Shown: positions 26,475-36,200 of the stretch, piece after piece
Layout of the letters: every line of letters starts with the position of its first letter
Numbering within the stretch: position 1 is the first letter of the stretch
Assembly: GCF_000518765.1 (NCBI RefSeq)
Contig: NZ_JAEF01000023.1
Location: 21,008-85,007 of the forward strand
Direction: 5' to 3'
Length of the DNA stretch: 64,000 nucleotides
Source of the DNA: Ruminococcus flavefaciens ATCC 19208
GTDB lineage: Bacteria > Bacillota > Clostridia > Oscillospirales > Ruminococcaceae
Made by a program: the position numbers and the translations under genes
The notes under the pieces: model-generated
Told to the model about the DNA's origin: nothing
Database searches by the model: none
What the model saw: the letters and a program-made list of their open reading frames with translations, nothing else

Positions 26475-28550
26475 TTGAAAAAAACTATTTTGAAAAATAT
26501 TGCTGCATCAATAAGAAGCGCTGTTAATTACGGCATCATTTCCGATGATACCGACAGACGCTCTTTTGAAGTTTTTTTCTGCGCCGTTTCAGCACGTTAT
26601 ATGTACGAAAACGGGTTCGGCGATACTGTATCTCCTTCTGAGCTGAACAAACTCATGCCCGATATATTCGGGACGCTTTCAGACAGCAACGAAGTATGCA
26701 TTGTACAAAAGATATTTGATATGCTTTCCGCTATCCCACATGAAGAATGGCTGAACAATGCTCAGCTCATCGGCCAGCTCTATCAATACTTCAACAGTGA
26801 ACGGAAAGACCGGATATTCAATGAACTGAAAAAAAATATAAAAATAAGCTCAGACGACCTTCCTGCGGCTACACAGATATTCACTCCCGACTGGATAGTC
26901 CGCTATATGACCGAAAATACCCTCGGCAGGATATTCGCCGAAGGCTGCGAATATGATATATCTGAGTACAAATATCTTGTTCAGGAAAAAATAAAGTGCA
27001 AAAAAAATATATCCCCTGAGGAGATATCCTTAATCGACCCCTGCATGGGCAGCGGCAATATCCTTTTATACGCCTTCGAGCTTTTTATGAAACTGTACAT
27101 CTCAAAGGGATATACCGAAATACATGCTTGCAGGCTCATACTTACAAAAAATCTTTACGGGATAGATATCGACAGCCGTGCCCGCAGGCTTGCTCATTTC
27201 TCACTGCTTATGAAGGCTTGTGAATACTGTCCCGAAATTATAAGCTCCGGTATAAAGCCTCAGCTTTTCGAAATGGAGAATATTACTACAGATGAGCATG
27301 ACCCGTTCTTTAACAGCGACCTTTTCGGCAGTCTTATCAGACCAGTTTCTTCTCCTGATCAAAAAAATGCAAAAGCTATGAAGCTTTATGAGCTGCTCAC
27401 AAGGAAATATTCAGCTGTAGTCACTAATCCGCCTTATATGAGTACAAGGAATATGAACAGCAGCCTGCTCAGTTTCATAAAAACAAACTATGCAGATTAT
27501 TCCGCTGACCTTTTTTCTGCATTCATAGTCCGCTGTACCGAGCTGACAGAAAAGGACGGTTATATCGGCTTGCTTACACCTTATGTGTGGCTGTTCATCA
27601 AAAGCTACGAAGAACTGCGAAAGCTTCTGTTTACTCAGAAGCATATCAATGACCTGATACAGTATGAATATTCCGCATTCTATGACGCTACCGTCCCCTT
27701 GTGCGCTTTCACTTTTAAGAATTCGCCGTCAGAGGAAAAGAGTACCTTCTTCCGCCTGACAGATTTCAGAGGCGGACTTGAAGTTCAGCGTGAGATGTTC
27801 TTAAATGCTCTTAATGACCGCAGCTGCGGCTACGTTTACAAAACGGACTCCAAAACCTTTGAGAATATCCCTTCCTGTCCTGCTGCTTACTGGCTTAGTC
27901 CTCGGATATCAGAGCTTTACGCAAAATATCCTCCCCTCGGAAGTATAGCTGCTCCGCGCAAGGGCAATTCCACCTCTGACAACGAGCGTTTTCTCAGACT
28001 TTGGCACGAAGTGGATAAAAGCAAGATGAACCTTAACTGCCAACATATCGACCGCGCCGAGACACGCGAAAAGCGCTGGTTCCCGTACAATAAGGGCGGC
28101 GGCTACCGTAAGTGGTACGGCTTTAACGACTATCTCATCGACTGGTATGACGATGCCTCGGAGATGAGAAGCATACCTACCGCTGTCATTGCAAATTATA
28201 AGTATTTCACCATGCCCGGGCTTACATGGTCTACGCTAACAAGCGGCAAATTCAGCATAAGGCAGTTCGGTGAAGGCTATATTTTCGATAACGGCGGCTG
28301 CTGTATCTTTGAGCTCGGCGATAAAAAGAACTACATATGCGCACTGCTCAATTCAAAGGTTTTTGCATATATATTCGGTCAGCTCAACCCTACGCTGAAT
28401 TTTCAGTCGGGTGAAGTTGCAAAGTTCCCCTTCGTTTTCAAAAAATCGGCTGCTGTTGACAAGCTTGCCGAGGAATGTACAGCTATTTCAAAATCCGAGT
28501 ACGACAGCTTCGAGACAAGCCGCGATTTCAAACGCCACCCACTTGTTTAG
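26475..28550 (+). CDS. PglX-like adenine-specific DNA methyltransferase, C-terminally truncated
   Basis: 691 residues, starting at a TTG with a strong AAGGAGGGAG site just upstream. The order is that of BREX-type PglX (Eco57I-like): TQIFTPDWIVRYM, AdoMet motif I DPCMGSG at 188-194, YGIDIDSRARRLAHFSL, and the N6-adenine motif NPPY at 318-321. A later region includes NPTLNFQSGEVAKFPF and ends at SFETSRDFKRHPLV followed at once by a stop. In full PglX (around 1,200 residues) that last phrase is in the middle and several hundred residues follow. No pglZ, brxC or other BREX gene is nearby. It is probably an orphan or decayed phage-defence methyltransferase; activity is uncertain. Confidence 0.75.
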   Translation: MKKTILKNIAASIRSAVNYGIISDDTDRRSFEVFFCAVSARYMYENGFGDTVSPSELNKLMPDIFGTLSDSNEVCIVQKIFDMLSAIPHEEWLNNAQLIGQLYQYFNSERKDRIFNELKKNIKISSDDLPAATQIFTPDWIVRYMTENTLGRIFAEGCEYDISEYKYLVQEKIKCKKNISPEEISLIDPCMGSGNILLYAFELFMKLYISKGYTEIHACRLILTKNLYGIDIDSRARRLAHFSLLMKACEYCPEIISSGIKPQLFEMENITTDEHDPFFNSDLFGSLIRPVSSPDQKNAKAMKLYELLTRKYSAVVTNPPYMSTRNMNSSLLSFIKTNYADYSADLFSAFIVRCTELTEKDGYIGLLTPYVWLFIKSYEELRKLLFTQKHINDLIQYEYSAFYDATVPLCAFTFKNSPSEEKSTFFRLTDFRGGLEVQREMFLNALNDRSCGYVYKTDSKTFENIPSCPAAYWLSPRISELYAKYPPLGSIAAPRKGNSTSDNERFLRLWHEVDKSKMNLNCQHIDRAETREKRWFPYNKGGGYRKWYGFNDYLIDWYDDASEMRSIPTAVIANYKYFTMPGLTWSTLTSGKFSIRQFGEGYIFDNGGCCIFELGDKKNYICALLNSKVFAYIFGQLNPTLNFQSGEVAKFPFVFKKSAAVDKLAEECTAISKSEYDSFETSRDFKRHPLV

Positions 28551-28555
28551 CCGTT

Positions 28556-28720
28556 AGCCTTTAGCCGCGGATTTAATTCGGAATTTGGAATGCGGAATTA
28601 TGAATTGTAGGGACGACCATTGGTCGTCCGCCTATCATACATAAACTATAAATGGCACACTGTAGGGGCGAACAGTGTGCGCCCGTTTGGTGTGCGCCCG
28701 TCAATCACGCATAAACTCTT
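28556..28720. repeat. Intergenic repeat cluster after the PglX-like gene
   Basis: Noncoding. It contains the near-perfect palindrome GGACGACCATTGGTCGTCC at 28611-28629 preceded by TGTAG, a second GTAGGGGCGAACAGTGTGCG unit around 28662-28681 with a partial repeat (GTGTGCGCCCG), and CAATCACGCATAAAC at about 28702-28716. The same words recur around 51.93-51.99 kb in the opposite orientation and at 55.9 kb. Confidence 0.75.
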
Positions 28721-28764
28721 GCTCGGTTGCTTGGTTGGTTGCTTGCTTGCTTGGTTGGTTGCTT
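28719..28764. repeat. Tetranucleotide TTGC/TTGG tandem repeat
   Basis: About eleven tandem 4-base units alternating TTGC and TTGG, with one interruption near the start. It is a possible slippage tract, noncoding in all frames I checked. Confidence 0.85.
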
Positions 28765-28827
28765 TCTTGACCTTTATTCTATGCAATATACTTTAGCAAT
28801 TTAAACTGTTCAAGATAGCAAGGAAGC

Positions 28828-28856
28828 AAGATGGCATGAGTTTATTATGCCATCTT
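28828..28856 (+). terminator. Strong hairpin, possible terminator for the PglX-like transcript
   Basis: A perfect 10-bp stem AAGATGGCAT/ATGCCATCTT with a 9-base loop, almost 280 bases after the PglX-like stop. There is no long T-run. Confidence 0.45.
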
Positions 28857-28882
28857 CCATAACTATCATCTTTATATCACTT

Positions 28883-28909
28883 AAAAAAGGGCGGAAATAT
28901 CCGCCCTTT
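28883..28909 (-). terminator. Terminator of the GH43 operon
   Basis: Stem AAAGGGCGG/CCGCCCTTT with a 6-base loop and T-tract on the minus strand, three bases past the GH43 stop at 28912. Confidence 0.92.
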
Positions 28910-28911
28910 CA

Positions 28912-31803
28912 TTATCCTACCGTAACTGTAGCTGTTACAGTCTTATTTGTCGGTGATATCTCTGCATCATCGCTGAGATTGAGTACAGGTGTACCGTTTC
29001 CGTCAAAGCACACGCGCTTTATACGGGTATGTCTGCAAGGGTCATAGAGCGGGTCTTTATTGTATGTTCCGCAGCCCTGTGATGCATGACTTGCAGGACG
29101 GGCATGATACACGATAAGCAGATTGCCCTTTTCATCGGTAACAAAGCTGTTATGTCCCGGTCCCGACTGGTCTTTCAGGTCTGAGGTCTGGAGTACAGGA
29201 CTGCTCAGCTTTTTCCAGCTGCTAATATCCATAAGGTCGGAATTTATATCAGCTTCAAGCCTGCCCACACAATACTCCGAGCCTGTACCCGATGCTGAGA
29301 AGAAAACATACACTTTCTTATCAGTTTTAAGTACCGCCGCACCCTCATTTACGCGGTTATTCACCTTTTCCCAGTTGTATTCGGGCTTTGTGAGCATTAT
29401 TGGCTTTGAAGTGAGCTTCCACGGCTGTGACGGGTCTATCTCCGCCATAAACAGCGAGGAGTCGCCTTTTATTTCAGCCCATATCACATAGTGCTTTCCG
29501 TTGTTCTCGAAATATGTCATATCCAGCGAGAAATTCGCAAATGACGATGTATCGCCAGATGACGCCTGCATCTGTCCGCACTCTGTCCAGCTGCCCGTGA
29601 ACGGATCACCGTCACATTTCAGCACATAAGGTCTTATAGCCCATATATCGTCACTTGCGCCTGCGGCAAAGAAAATGTACCACGAATTGCCTATCTTGTG
29701 CATTTCGGGTGCCCAGATATGCTTTGAAAGTATGCCGCTTGAGTGTGCTTTCCAGATAGTTTTTTCTTCTGCGGAAGCAAGTCCGCCCACAGTGTTGCTG
29801 CGTCTGAGGATTATGCGGTCATAGCCCTTGTCAACGCTGCCATATGCAGGATAAGAAGCTGTAAAATAGTAGTAGCCGTCCTCGCCGTCAACTACATAGG
29901 GGTCGGCTCTTTCCTTTATAAAAGGGTTATCATAAAGCTCCGAGCTGGACTTTACTGTGCCGCTGACCTTGTAAGTACCAGCCTTTGCGGTGTCAACTTT
30001 AGCAATATCTGAGCTGTTCCACTCAACACTAAGCTCGCCATTTCCGCCGCCTGTATACTCAGCAGTAACGGTTTTCGGCATTTCAAGTCTCTGACCAAGT
30101 CCCACATTTACTGACACAGGCTTTACTCCCGTATTTATTGGAGCAAGCCCTGCTGAGGGATAAGCGTTTATCAGAGCTGTGTACTGGTCTGCATTTATAG
30201 GGATAACATATCCGTGACGAGGCGTGAAGTTGAAGCTGTAGCTGTTTCGGCTTACTGTTGTGAAGTTCACAAGGTCGCTTGTCTCCTGCATTACGTAGTA
30301 ACCGTCACCGTAAGCATCTGACATCATCAGCCACTTGTCCTGACCGATCAGCTTGTAGATATTAGGTCCTTCAACGCCGATATTTCCCTCGGACACCTGT
30401 TTTATCTCGCTGTAGGGGCCGCTTGCATGGTCGGCTGTAGCAAGATAAATACGCTTGTTAGTCTCGTTCTTGTAGTACATATAATACTTGTTTCCAACAT
30501 GGATTATATCAGAGTCGATAGCGTCGTTGCCATTCTTAGGAGCAAACAGCAGCTGCGGCTCTGTATCAAGGCGTTTCATGTCCTTGCTGTACGCGTAATA
30601 CATGATAGTTCTGTCGTCTCGTCCCGGAACTCTCGCTGCAAAATATATCATATAGGACTGCTTCTCGGGATCGTAGATAGCCTGAGGTGCCCACGCACGG
30701 TCTGCCCCCTGCATTATAGGATACTTATTTGCTATCTCGATGCTTGTCTCGTCGAACCAGTGAACAAGGTCTGTAGACTTGGCACTGAGGAGATTTCGGT
30801 TGCTGTTCCAGCCCAGTGAGGACTTCATATCCGTAGCCAGCATATAATACAGTCCGTCCTCGCCCTTAAAAATATACGGGTCACGGAGACACTCAGTACC
30901 TACGCTTGATTTCCACACAGCACCGCCGCCGTTGAGTGCCTTGAAATTGTAGCCGTCAGTACTTACTGCATAGGAAAGACGTTCCTGCTCGGGAGAGTTA
31001 CCGAGGAAGTATGCAAACAAATACGCTACGTCAGGCTTTTCAGTGGAAATCGTGCTGTAAGTCTCCATATTCACTTCTTTTCCTGCAATAAAGCTTGTGA
31101 GCAGTACAAGATCGGCTGTATTCACAGTTCCGTTATTGTCAATATCGGCAACTGCCGACATTGTATCGTCAAAGCCGCTGATAACGCCTTTCTGCATGAT
31201 GATACGGTCGAATATATCAACTGCACCGTCAAAGTTAAGGTCGCCGCGGACAAATTTAAAATCGCCGCCTACAGGTCGGATATAGAACTTTTGTCCTTCA
31301 CCTGCCCAGTAGTCCCACTGGTCGATATTAGCTCCGTTTTCGTGACTGATATCGTATACGTCAAGTGCGGCATTTCCCGAACACTCACCTGTGATATAGT
31401 ATGCATCATCTGTACGGTGGAGTATGAAATGCTGAGCCGCTGTGTCCTTGTACTCCGAGAGGTAGATGTTGTTTCCGTTGGTGGAGTCGCCGTTCTCAAC
31501 AGTAAGCGCAAGATTTCTGTCCCTGCCCGAGAGTATGCAGCATTTTCCGTCCCCTGCACTCTCGATATGCCATACCTGCGAGTCGTCGCCCAGTTTCTCC
31601 CACTGATGAACATTTCCGTCATTTGCTGCTGTTATGTACTTGCCGCTGAGCCTCACCATGATAGTGTAATCAGCTCCGCTTATGACTTCGCCGTAGCTGT
31701 CTGCATAGTCCGCCTTTACCTGTGCATGAGAACTAACAGGATAAGCCGTAAAAGCCATTGCAGCTGCGCCAGCGATCGCAAGCAGCCGTTTAAATTTTCC
31801 CAT
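28912..31803 (-). CDS. Multimodular dockerin enzyme: ricin-type CBM13, dockerin, two GH43 domains
   Basis: 963 residues, AGGAGG upstream. Signal peptide about 1-27; ricin-type (CBM13-like) domain about 38-178; an internal dockerin about 185-243 (loops DLNFDGAVDIFD and DIDNNGTVNTAD). GH43 domain 1 is about 258-560 (LRDPYIFKG with Asp308, WAPQAIYD, DAIDSDII, VEGPNIYKL). An immunoglobulin-like Big_4 linker is about 570-635, and GH43 domain 2 is about 640-950 (ERADPYVV, HIWAPEMHKI, NEGAAVLK). Five-bladed GH43 enzymes remove arabinose or xylose from plant cell-wall polysaccharides. Two non-identical copies suggest action on two linkages. It is the last gene of an operon with tfoX-like and CDP-alcohol phosphotransferase genes, which is odd company. 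Confidence 0.88.
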   Translation of the reverse strand: MGKFKRLLAIAGAAAMAFTAYPVSSHAQVKADYADSYGEVISGADYTIMVRLSGKYITAANDGNVHQWEKLGDDSQVWHIESAGDGKCCILSGRDRNLALTVENGDSTNGNNIYLSEYKDTAAQHFILHRTDDAYYITGECSGNAALDVYDISHENGANIDQWDYWAGEGQKFYIRPVGGDFKFVRGDLNFDGAVDIFDRIIMQKGVISGFDDTMSAVADIDNNGTVNTADLVLLTSFIAGKEVNMETYSTISTEKPDVAYLFAYFLGNSPEQERLSYAVSTDGYNFKALNGGGAVWKSSVGTECLRDPYIFKGEDGLYYMLATDMKSSLGWNSNRNLLSAKSTDLVHWFDETSIEIANKYPIMQGADRAWAPQAIYDPEKQSYMIYFAARVPGRDDRTIMYYAYSKDMKRLDTEPQLLFAPKNGNDAIDSDIIHVGNKYYMYYKNETNKRIYLATADHASGPYSEIKQVSEGNIGVEGPNIYKLIGQDKWLMMSDAYGDGYYVMQETSDLVNFTTVSRNSYSFNFTPRHGYVIPINADQYTALINAYPSAGLAPINTGVKPVSVNVGLGQRLEMPKTVTAEYTGGGNGELSVEWNSSDIAKVDTAKAGTYKVSGTVKSSSELYDNPFIKERADPYVVDGEDGYYYFTASYPAYGSVDKGYDRIILRRSNTVGGLASAEEKTIWKAHSSGILSKHIWAPEMHKIGNSWYIFFAAGASDDIWAIRPYVLKCDGDPFTGSWTECGQMQASSGDTSSFANFSLDMTYFENNGKHYVIWAEIKGDSSLFMAEIDPSQPWKLTSKPIMLTKPEYNWEKVNNRVNEGAAVLKTDKKVYVFFSASGTGSEYCVGRLEADINSDLMDISSWKKLSSPVLQTSDLKDQSGPGHNSFVTDEKGNLLIVYHARPASHASQGCGTYNKDPLYDPCRHTRIKRVCFDGNGTPVLNLSDDAEISPTNKTVTATVTVG

Positions 31804-31815
31804 TTTTCCAACCTC

Positions 31816-32133
31816 CTATTTACGTTTTTTCTTAGGCAACGGCAGTTCGTCCGCCATTGCCTCAAAAAGCTCCTTCAGAAATGCTTTATTCTCAATATCC
31901 TCAACAAGCAGCATTGCCTTTGCGCCATCATAAGGTATTTCAAGGCAGACATCAGGCATAAGTGCTCTTGCTTTTTCCGTGTTCTTTACAAGAAATCTGT
32001 CATCGTATATACCGCCGATAACTCTGCCCTGATAGTAGATAATGTACTCCCCCATCATAGCTCTGTAGGATATATCGCTGAGCTCTGAGAGCTGTTCCAG
32101 TACAAATTCAAGATAATCCTTTGATGACGACAT
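31816..32133 (-). CDS. TfoX N-terminal domain protein
   Basis: 105 residues matching the TfoX/Sxy N-terminal domain alone: YRAMMGEYIIYYQGRVIGGIYDD and FLVKNTEKA are characteristic, and the C terminus ends in a basic PKKKRK tail. In gamma-proteobacteria TfoX controls competence, but the short Firmicutes members are uncharacterised and should not be called competence regulators on this evidence. It lies 18 bases after the CDP-alcohol phosphotransferase gene and 12 bases before the GH43 gene, so all three are probably co-transcribed. Confidence 0.85.
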   Translation of the reverse strand: MSSSKDYLEFVLEQLSELSDISYRAMMGEYIIYYQGRVIGGIYDDRFLVKNTEKARALMPDVCLEIPYDGAKAMLLVEDIENKAFLKELFEAMADELPLPKKKRK

Positions 32134-32151
32134 TTTGATGTTTTCCTTTCT

Positions 32152-32646
32152 TTAAGTGCTGTTTCGTCTGCTAAAAACAATGCAGCTTTCATGGATAGCA
32201 GCCGCAGCGGCAACTGAGCATACGACAGCTGCACTATACCTTATGTCAATAAATGAAACTGTAAACGGAAGAATAAAACCCAGACCTCCTGCCGCCTTAT
32301 TAATGACAGAATGAACTGCTGTGAGTTTTTTATGTATCATATACCCTGATAAGATATTACCGAGCTTTATCACTGCAATGATAGCGACGAAATAATATGC
32401 CCATGTGGGCATACTCAGCAAAGGCAGAAGCTTTATACAGCATATCGTTGCAAATATCATATCAGCAGCCGTATCCAGACTTGAACCGAATTCACTTACC
32501 GTATTCGTTTTTCTCGCAACTGCTCCGTCAGCAATATCTGAAATACCTGCTGCCATATACCAAAAATAAAAAGCAGGAGTGAATGCCGTGCAAAACAGCA
32601 GTGCAATACTTGCAAGCACTCTTATCCCTGTTATGATATTTGCCAT
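32152..32646 (-). CDS. CDP-alcohol phosphatidyltransferase family protein
   Basis: 164 residues, an integral membrane protein with about five helices. The complete family motif is present: Asp37, Asp40-Gly41, Ala44-Arg45, Gly54, Asp58 and Asp62 within SDIADGAVARKTN and FGSSLDTAAD. These enzymes swap the CMP of CDP-diacylglycerol for an alcohol such as glycerol-phosphate or inositol-phosphate to make phospholipids. It is short for PgsA (usually about 180-200 residues), so the specific alcohol cannot be assigned. GGAG lies 10 bases before the ATG. It is the first gene of the set leading to tfoX-like and GH43. Confidence 0.85.
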   Translation of the reverse strand: MANIITGIRVLASIALLFCTAFTPAFYFWYMAAGISDIADGAVARKTNTVSEFGSSLDTAADMIFATICCIKLLPLLSMPTWAYYFVAIIAVIKLGNILSGYMIHKKLTAVHSVINKAAGGLGFILPFTVSFIDIRYSAAVVCSVAAAAAIHESCIVFSRRNST

Positions 32647-32715
32647 TTAATTAATTCTCCGATAATATATAACGGGACGCCGAGGACGCCGTCTCCTATG
32701 ATTCTATTCCCTGCT

Positions 32716-33105
32716 TTATTCCGTAAAACGCAATAAATATCCATCAGGATCCTGCACCAGAAACTCCTTCTGAACTATCTCCTCATTGCCGCTCCTATAG
32801 CTGCTGACCTTCATCTCTCTGAACGGTCTGATACCTGCGTCTGAAAGCCGTTTGTAAACAGCCTCCACATCAGAAACCGTCATTTCAAAATTGATGCCGC
32901 GACCGAATGGATATTCGAGGACACCCACACTCCAGTGACCGTTTTCCTGCTCAAACATCATCTGTATATCCTCATAAGAGAGAAAAATAAATTTATCTTC
33001 GGGTCTTTCGTATTCTACTCTGAATTGCAGCACTCCCACATAAAACTCTATGGTACGCTCAATATCAGCAACTGTCAGTTCAGGTATCATGGAATTGAAT
33101 CTCAA
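32716..33105 (-). CDS. VOC family protein (glyoxalase/bleomycin-resistance fold)
   Basis: 129 residues if the TTG at 33105 is used. This is preferred because GGGGTG lies exactly six bases upstream, whereas the in-frame GTG at 33114 sits on that site. The betaalphabetabetabeta halves are visible: MIPELTVADIERTIEFYVGVLQF at the start (shown by its ends MIPELTV and EFYVGVLQF) and GINFEMTVSDVEAVYKRL with QKEFLVQDPDGYLLRF at the end. Such proteins range from glyoxalases to antibiotic-binding proteins, and no substrate can be named. It has its own promoter and lies 69 bases before the next operon. Confidence 0.8.
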   Translation of the reverse strand: MRFNSMIPELTVADIERTIEFYVGVLQFRVEYERPEDKFIFLSYEDIQMMFEQENGHWSVGVLEYPFGRGINFEMTVSDVEAVYKRLSDAGIRPFREMKVSSYRSGNEEIVQKEFLVQDPDGYLLRFTE

Positions 33106-33143
33106 CCGCTTCACCCCACAATTATCAATTTGACTCTAAAAAC

Positions 33144-33172
33144 ATTTTATACTATTTTCTCCAAAAAATCAA
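33144..33172 (-). promoter_or_regulatory. Sigma-A promoter of the VOC gene
   Basis: Minus strand TTGATT (33172-33167), 17-bp spacer, TAAAAT (33149-33144), about 30 bases ahead of the likely start. Confidence 0.65.
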
Positions 33173-33206
33173 TAGTTTTTTGTACTTTTTCATATCCTTT
33201 GACACA

Positions 33207-33235
33207 AAAAGCTCCGACACGAAGTCGGAGCTTTT
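33207..33235 (-). terminator. Terminator of the GH30-esterase gene
   Basis: A 12-bp stem AAAAGCTCCGAC/GTCGGAGCTTTT with a 5-base loop and T-run on the minus strand, 11 bases past the stop at 33247. Confidence 0.92.
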
Positions 33236-33246
33236 AACGTCAGTTT

Positions 33247-36200
33247 TTACTTTACAAGACCGATGCCCCAGATAGTGAAGCTGCCGCTGCCTGTGATTGA
33301 AACATCGAGATCTCCCGAAGTCTCCTGGTAGTAGCCGAGCTCTGCATCAGGACCGCCCCATGTGTACTGCTTGTTGCCGTTGACCTTTGTGGTCTTGCCG
33401 TTTACAGTAACATTGATGCTGCCCATTCCGCTGCTGTTAGCCTTGAATACGATTATGAGTCCCTTACCCTGAGTCTTGAAGGTCATAGGATTTCCACCGT
33501 TAAGGGTGTAGGAGTAAGGAAGTGAATTATAACCTGTACCTGCTCTCCATGAACCTGCATTGAAGTTATTGAGAGTCTTAGGATCAACGTTTACGCATGA
33601 TGCATACTCTGCACCGTAAACATATGAAGTAGGCTGTGTATAGCCTGTTGACTGGTTCTCAGACTTTAATGCCTGACGCACATAGTATGCCATACAGTCT
33701 GCTACGAGCTGACCGCCCTTCTGATGCGGGTGATACTCGTCTGTGTAGTAGTCGCTTGCCTGGAGGAATTTGCTGTTGAACGCCTTTGTAAGTGCGTCGT
33801 CCATGCTGATTACAGGGATATCGAAGTTCTTGCCGATAGGATACATCTGTGACTGGCTTGAGAAACCGCCCTTTGCACGTGTGATAAGTACACATACGGC
33901 AGGCTCGTTAGGCATATCAAGGAACTTCTTGATACAGCTCTCGAAGCACTTCTTATACATGATATCCTCATGGTCGTTAACCGAGAATTCAAGGAATATG
34001 ATATCAGGATTCTGAGATACGATATCCTTCTCGCTGCGGACAAGTCCTACAACTGAAGAAGTACCTGACATACCTGCGTTTATTTCCTTAAAGCTGCCCT
34101 TAGCGAATGTGTTCTTGAGGTAATTCGAGAACGGAGTTGTATAGTTCTTGCCCTCTGTGATAGAACCGCCGAGGTAAGCTACTGTAAGTGACTCACCGTT
34201 TTCAGCTGCTGTGAGCTTCTGAGCAAGTCTGTAAGTGTTGCCCATGTGCTTGATAGAGCTCTTATAGAAGTCGATGTACTGAGCAGAAGCTGTCTCCTGA
34301 TAGTTGTCCCACTTTGATGTGTCGATCTGTGGTGCAGGAGGAGTTTCAGGCTCCGGCCATGCTGTGATCTTGCCCAGGATAAATGACTGGATAGCAACAA
34401 GGTCATTTACCTCAAACTTGCCGTTCTGGTCAACATCGGCAGCCTTTGAATAATCGCCTGCTACAATAGCCTTTCTTGCAGCTATCATATCAAGTGAGTC
34501 GATAGCTCCGTCGGAGTTTACATCGCCGAGGATAACAGGCTTAGGAGGCTCTGCGCCGTTTATCTCTGTTCCTTCGGGAGCACCTACAGCGTCATCAACG
34601 AAGAAGCTGATATAGTCGCTGTCATTCTCGTCAGTCTCAACATAGAGCTGAAGGTCAGATGCACCTGCCGGGATAGTATAGCTCTTGTTTGCCAGCTGTA
34701 CCCATTCTCCCTTTGGTACGGTAACAGATGCGATATGATCGTACTTTGTCTCAGTACCGTCCGAGTACTGGAGAGAAAGCTGGAAGGTCTGCTCGGAAGG
34801 TCCGCTGTTGTACTTTACATTTGCAGCGAAGCTGTAAGCGTTGCCCGGTACGAAAGTTCTTGCACTGAGTGACTTTACAGCACCGTTCCATGTAGCTGTT
34901 CTGCCCGATACAGCAAGGCTGCCGTTACCGCTGAGCTTTTCAGATGTAGTTGACTCTACAGTTGCAGCTCCTCTTCCCGACCAGCTGTTTGTACCCGAAT
35001 CATATGTATCGTGGAAGAAATAGCCGTCTTCATCAAGGTTCTTGGAAGGATCTACTGCCTCGCCCTCAGTTGTGAGAACGAATGTTGTAACGCTTTGTGC
35101 AGGAAGTGAAGCTGAGAAGCTTGTTCCGTTGGCGCTTAGCTCCTTCTTTGCAATATTTGCGGAAGCCGAGGTTGTATAGCTGTCAACGTACTGTATGCTC
35201 TCGCCGCTTCCCATTGAGAATTCCTGATTGACAGCTGAATTGTTTTTATTGATAGCAACTACAGCAACGTTTCCGTCTGTGTTCTTATATGCAGATACGA
35301 GAACGTTTGTGTTGGGCTGCTCTGTTACGCCGATACGCTGTGCGCCGGGACGTACCCACTTTGAGTACTGAGCCATGCTGTATCCGCGCTTGCTGATAGT
35401 GCCATTTTCCTTCATAGGACCGTAGTTTCTTCTGATATACCACCATACGTAAGCATTGAGGTTGCCAACAACGAGGCCGTTGTGGATATTCTCGGCTACC
35501 TGGAGTCCCTCAGGCCAGCGGTCATTTGAGTCTGCCTCACTGTTTGGTACATAGACCTCTGTCATCCAGATATCCTTACCGCAGTTTTCAAGTGACGGGA
35601 AATCCATCTGGCTGCGCTGTGTACCGTAGAAATGAGTACCGAAAAGGTCTGTATTTGCCATTGCCTGACTGTTTCCGAGGATAGCGTTGTAGATATCCTT
35701 CTTATACTGGAAGCTCTCAGGCGACATGAGTTTGACATTTGTGCCTTCCTTTATGGTCTTGCCGTACTGAGCTATGAATGAAGCAAGATCACTTGCGCTC
35801 CAGTATGTCCACTCGGAAGCGTAGTCAGGCTCGTTCTGGATAGATACGGAATAAAGATCAATACCCTGACCTTCCATATACTTACAATAGCTGTTGAGGT
35901 GCTGTGCATATTCAGCCCACTTATCCTTCTTGAGCTGATACTTACCGCCGTTAAGTCCGCCGTTTACTGTATTACGGATAGCAGCAGGAGGATTCCACGG
36001 TGAAGCAAATACTGTAGCGCCGAGTGCCTGAGCTCGTTTGGCAGTAGGAACTGCTCTGCTCCACGCGCTGCTGTCATCGCTGACATAAATACGCAGGATT
36101 GTAAATCCAAGCTCGTCATCACCGTTTCCGAATGCCTTCTGTACCTGTGCATCGGTCATATCTCCCTGTGTTATCCAGTCAGGAAGATTTATTCCGCCGA

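Noticed and set aside
31291..32088. 265-residue plus-strand frame opposite the GH43 and tfoX-like genes
   Set aside because: It spans two real minus-strand genes, is Cys/Val rich and lacks a ribosome site.
31816..32133. Calling the TfoX-domain protein a competence activator
   Set aside because: Only the N-terminal domain is present and no competence regulon is nearby; the name would overstate the evidence.
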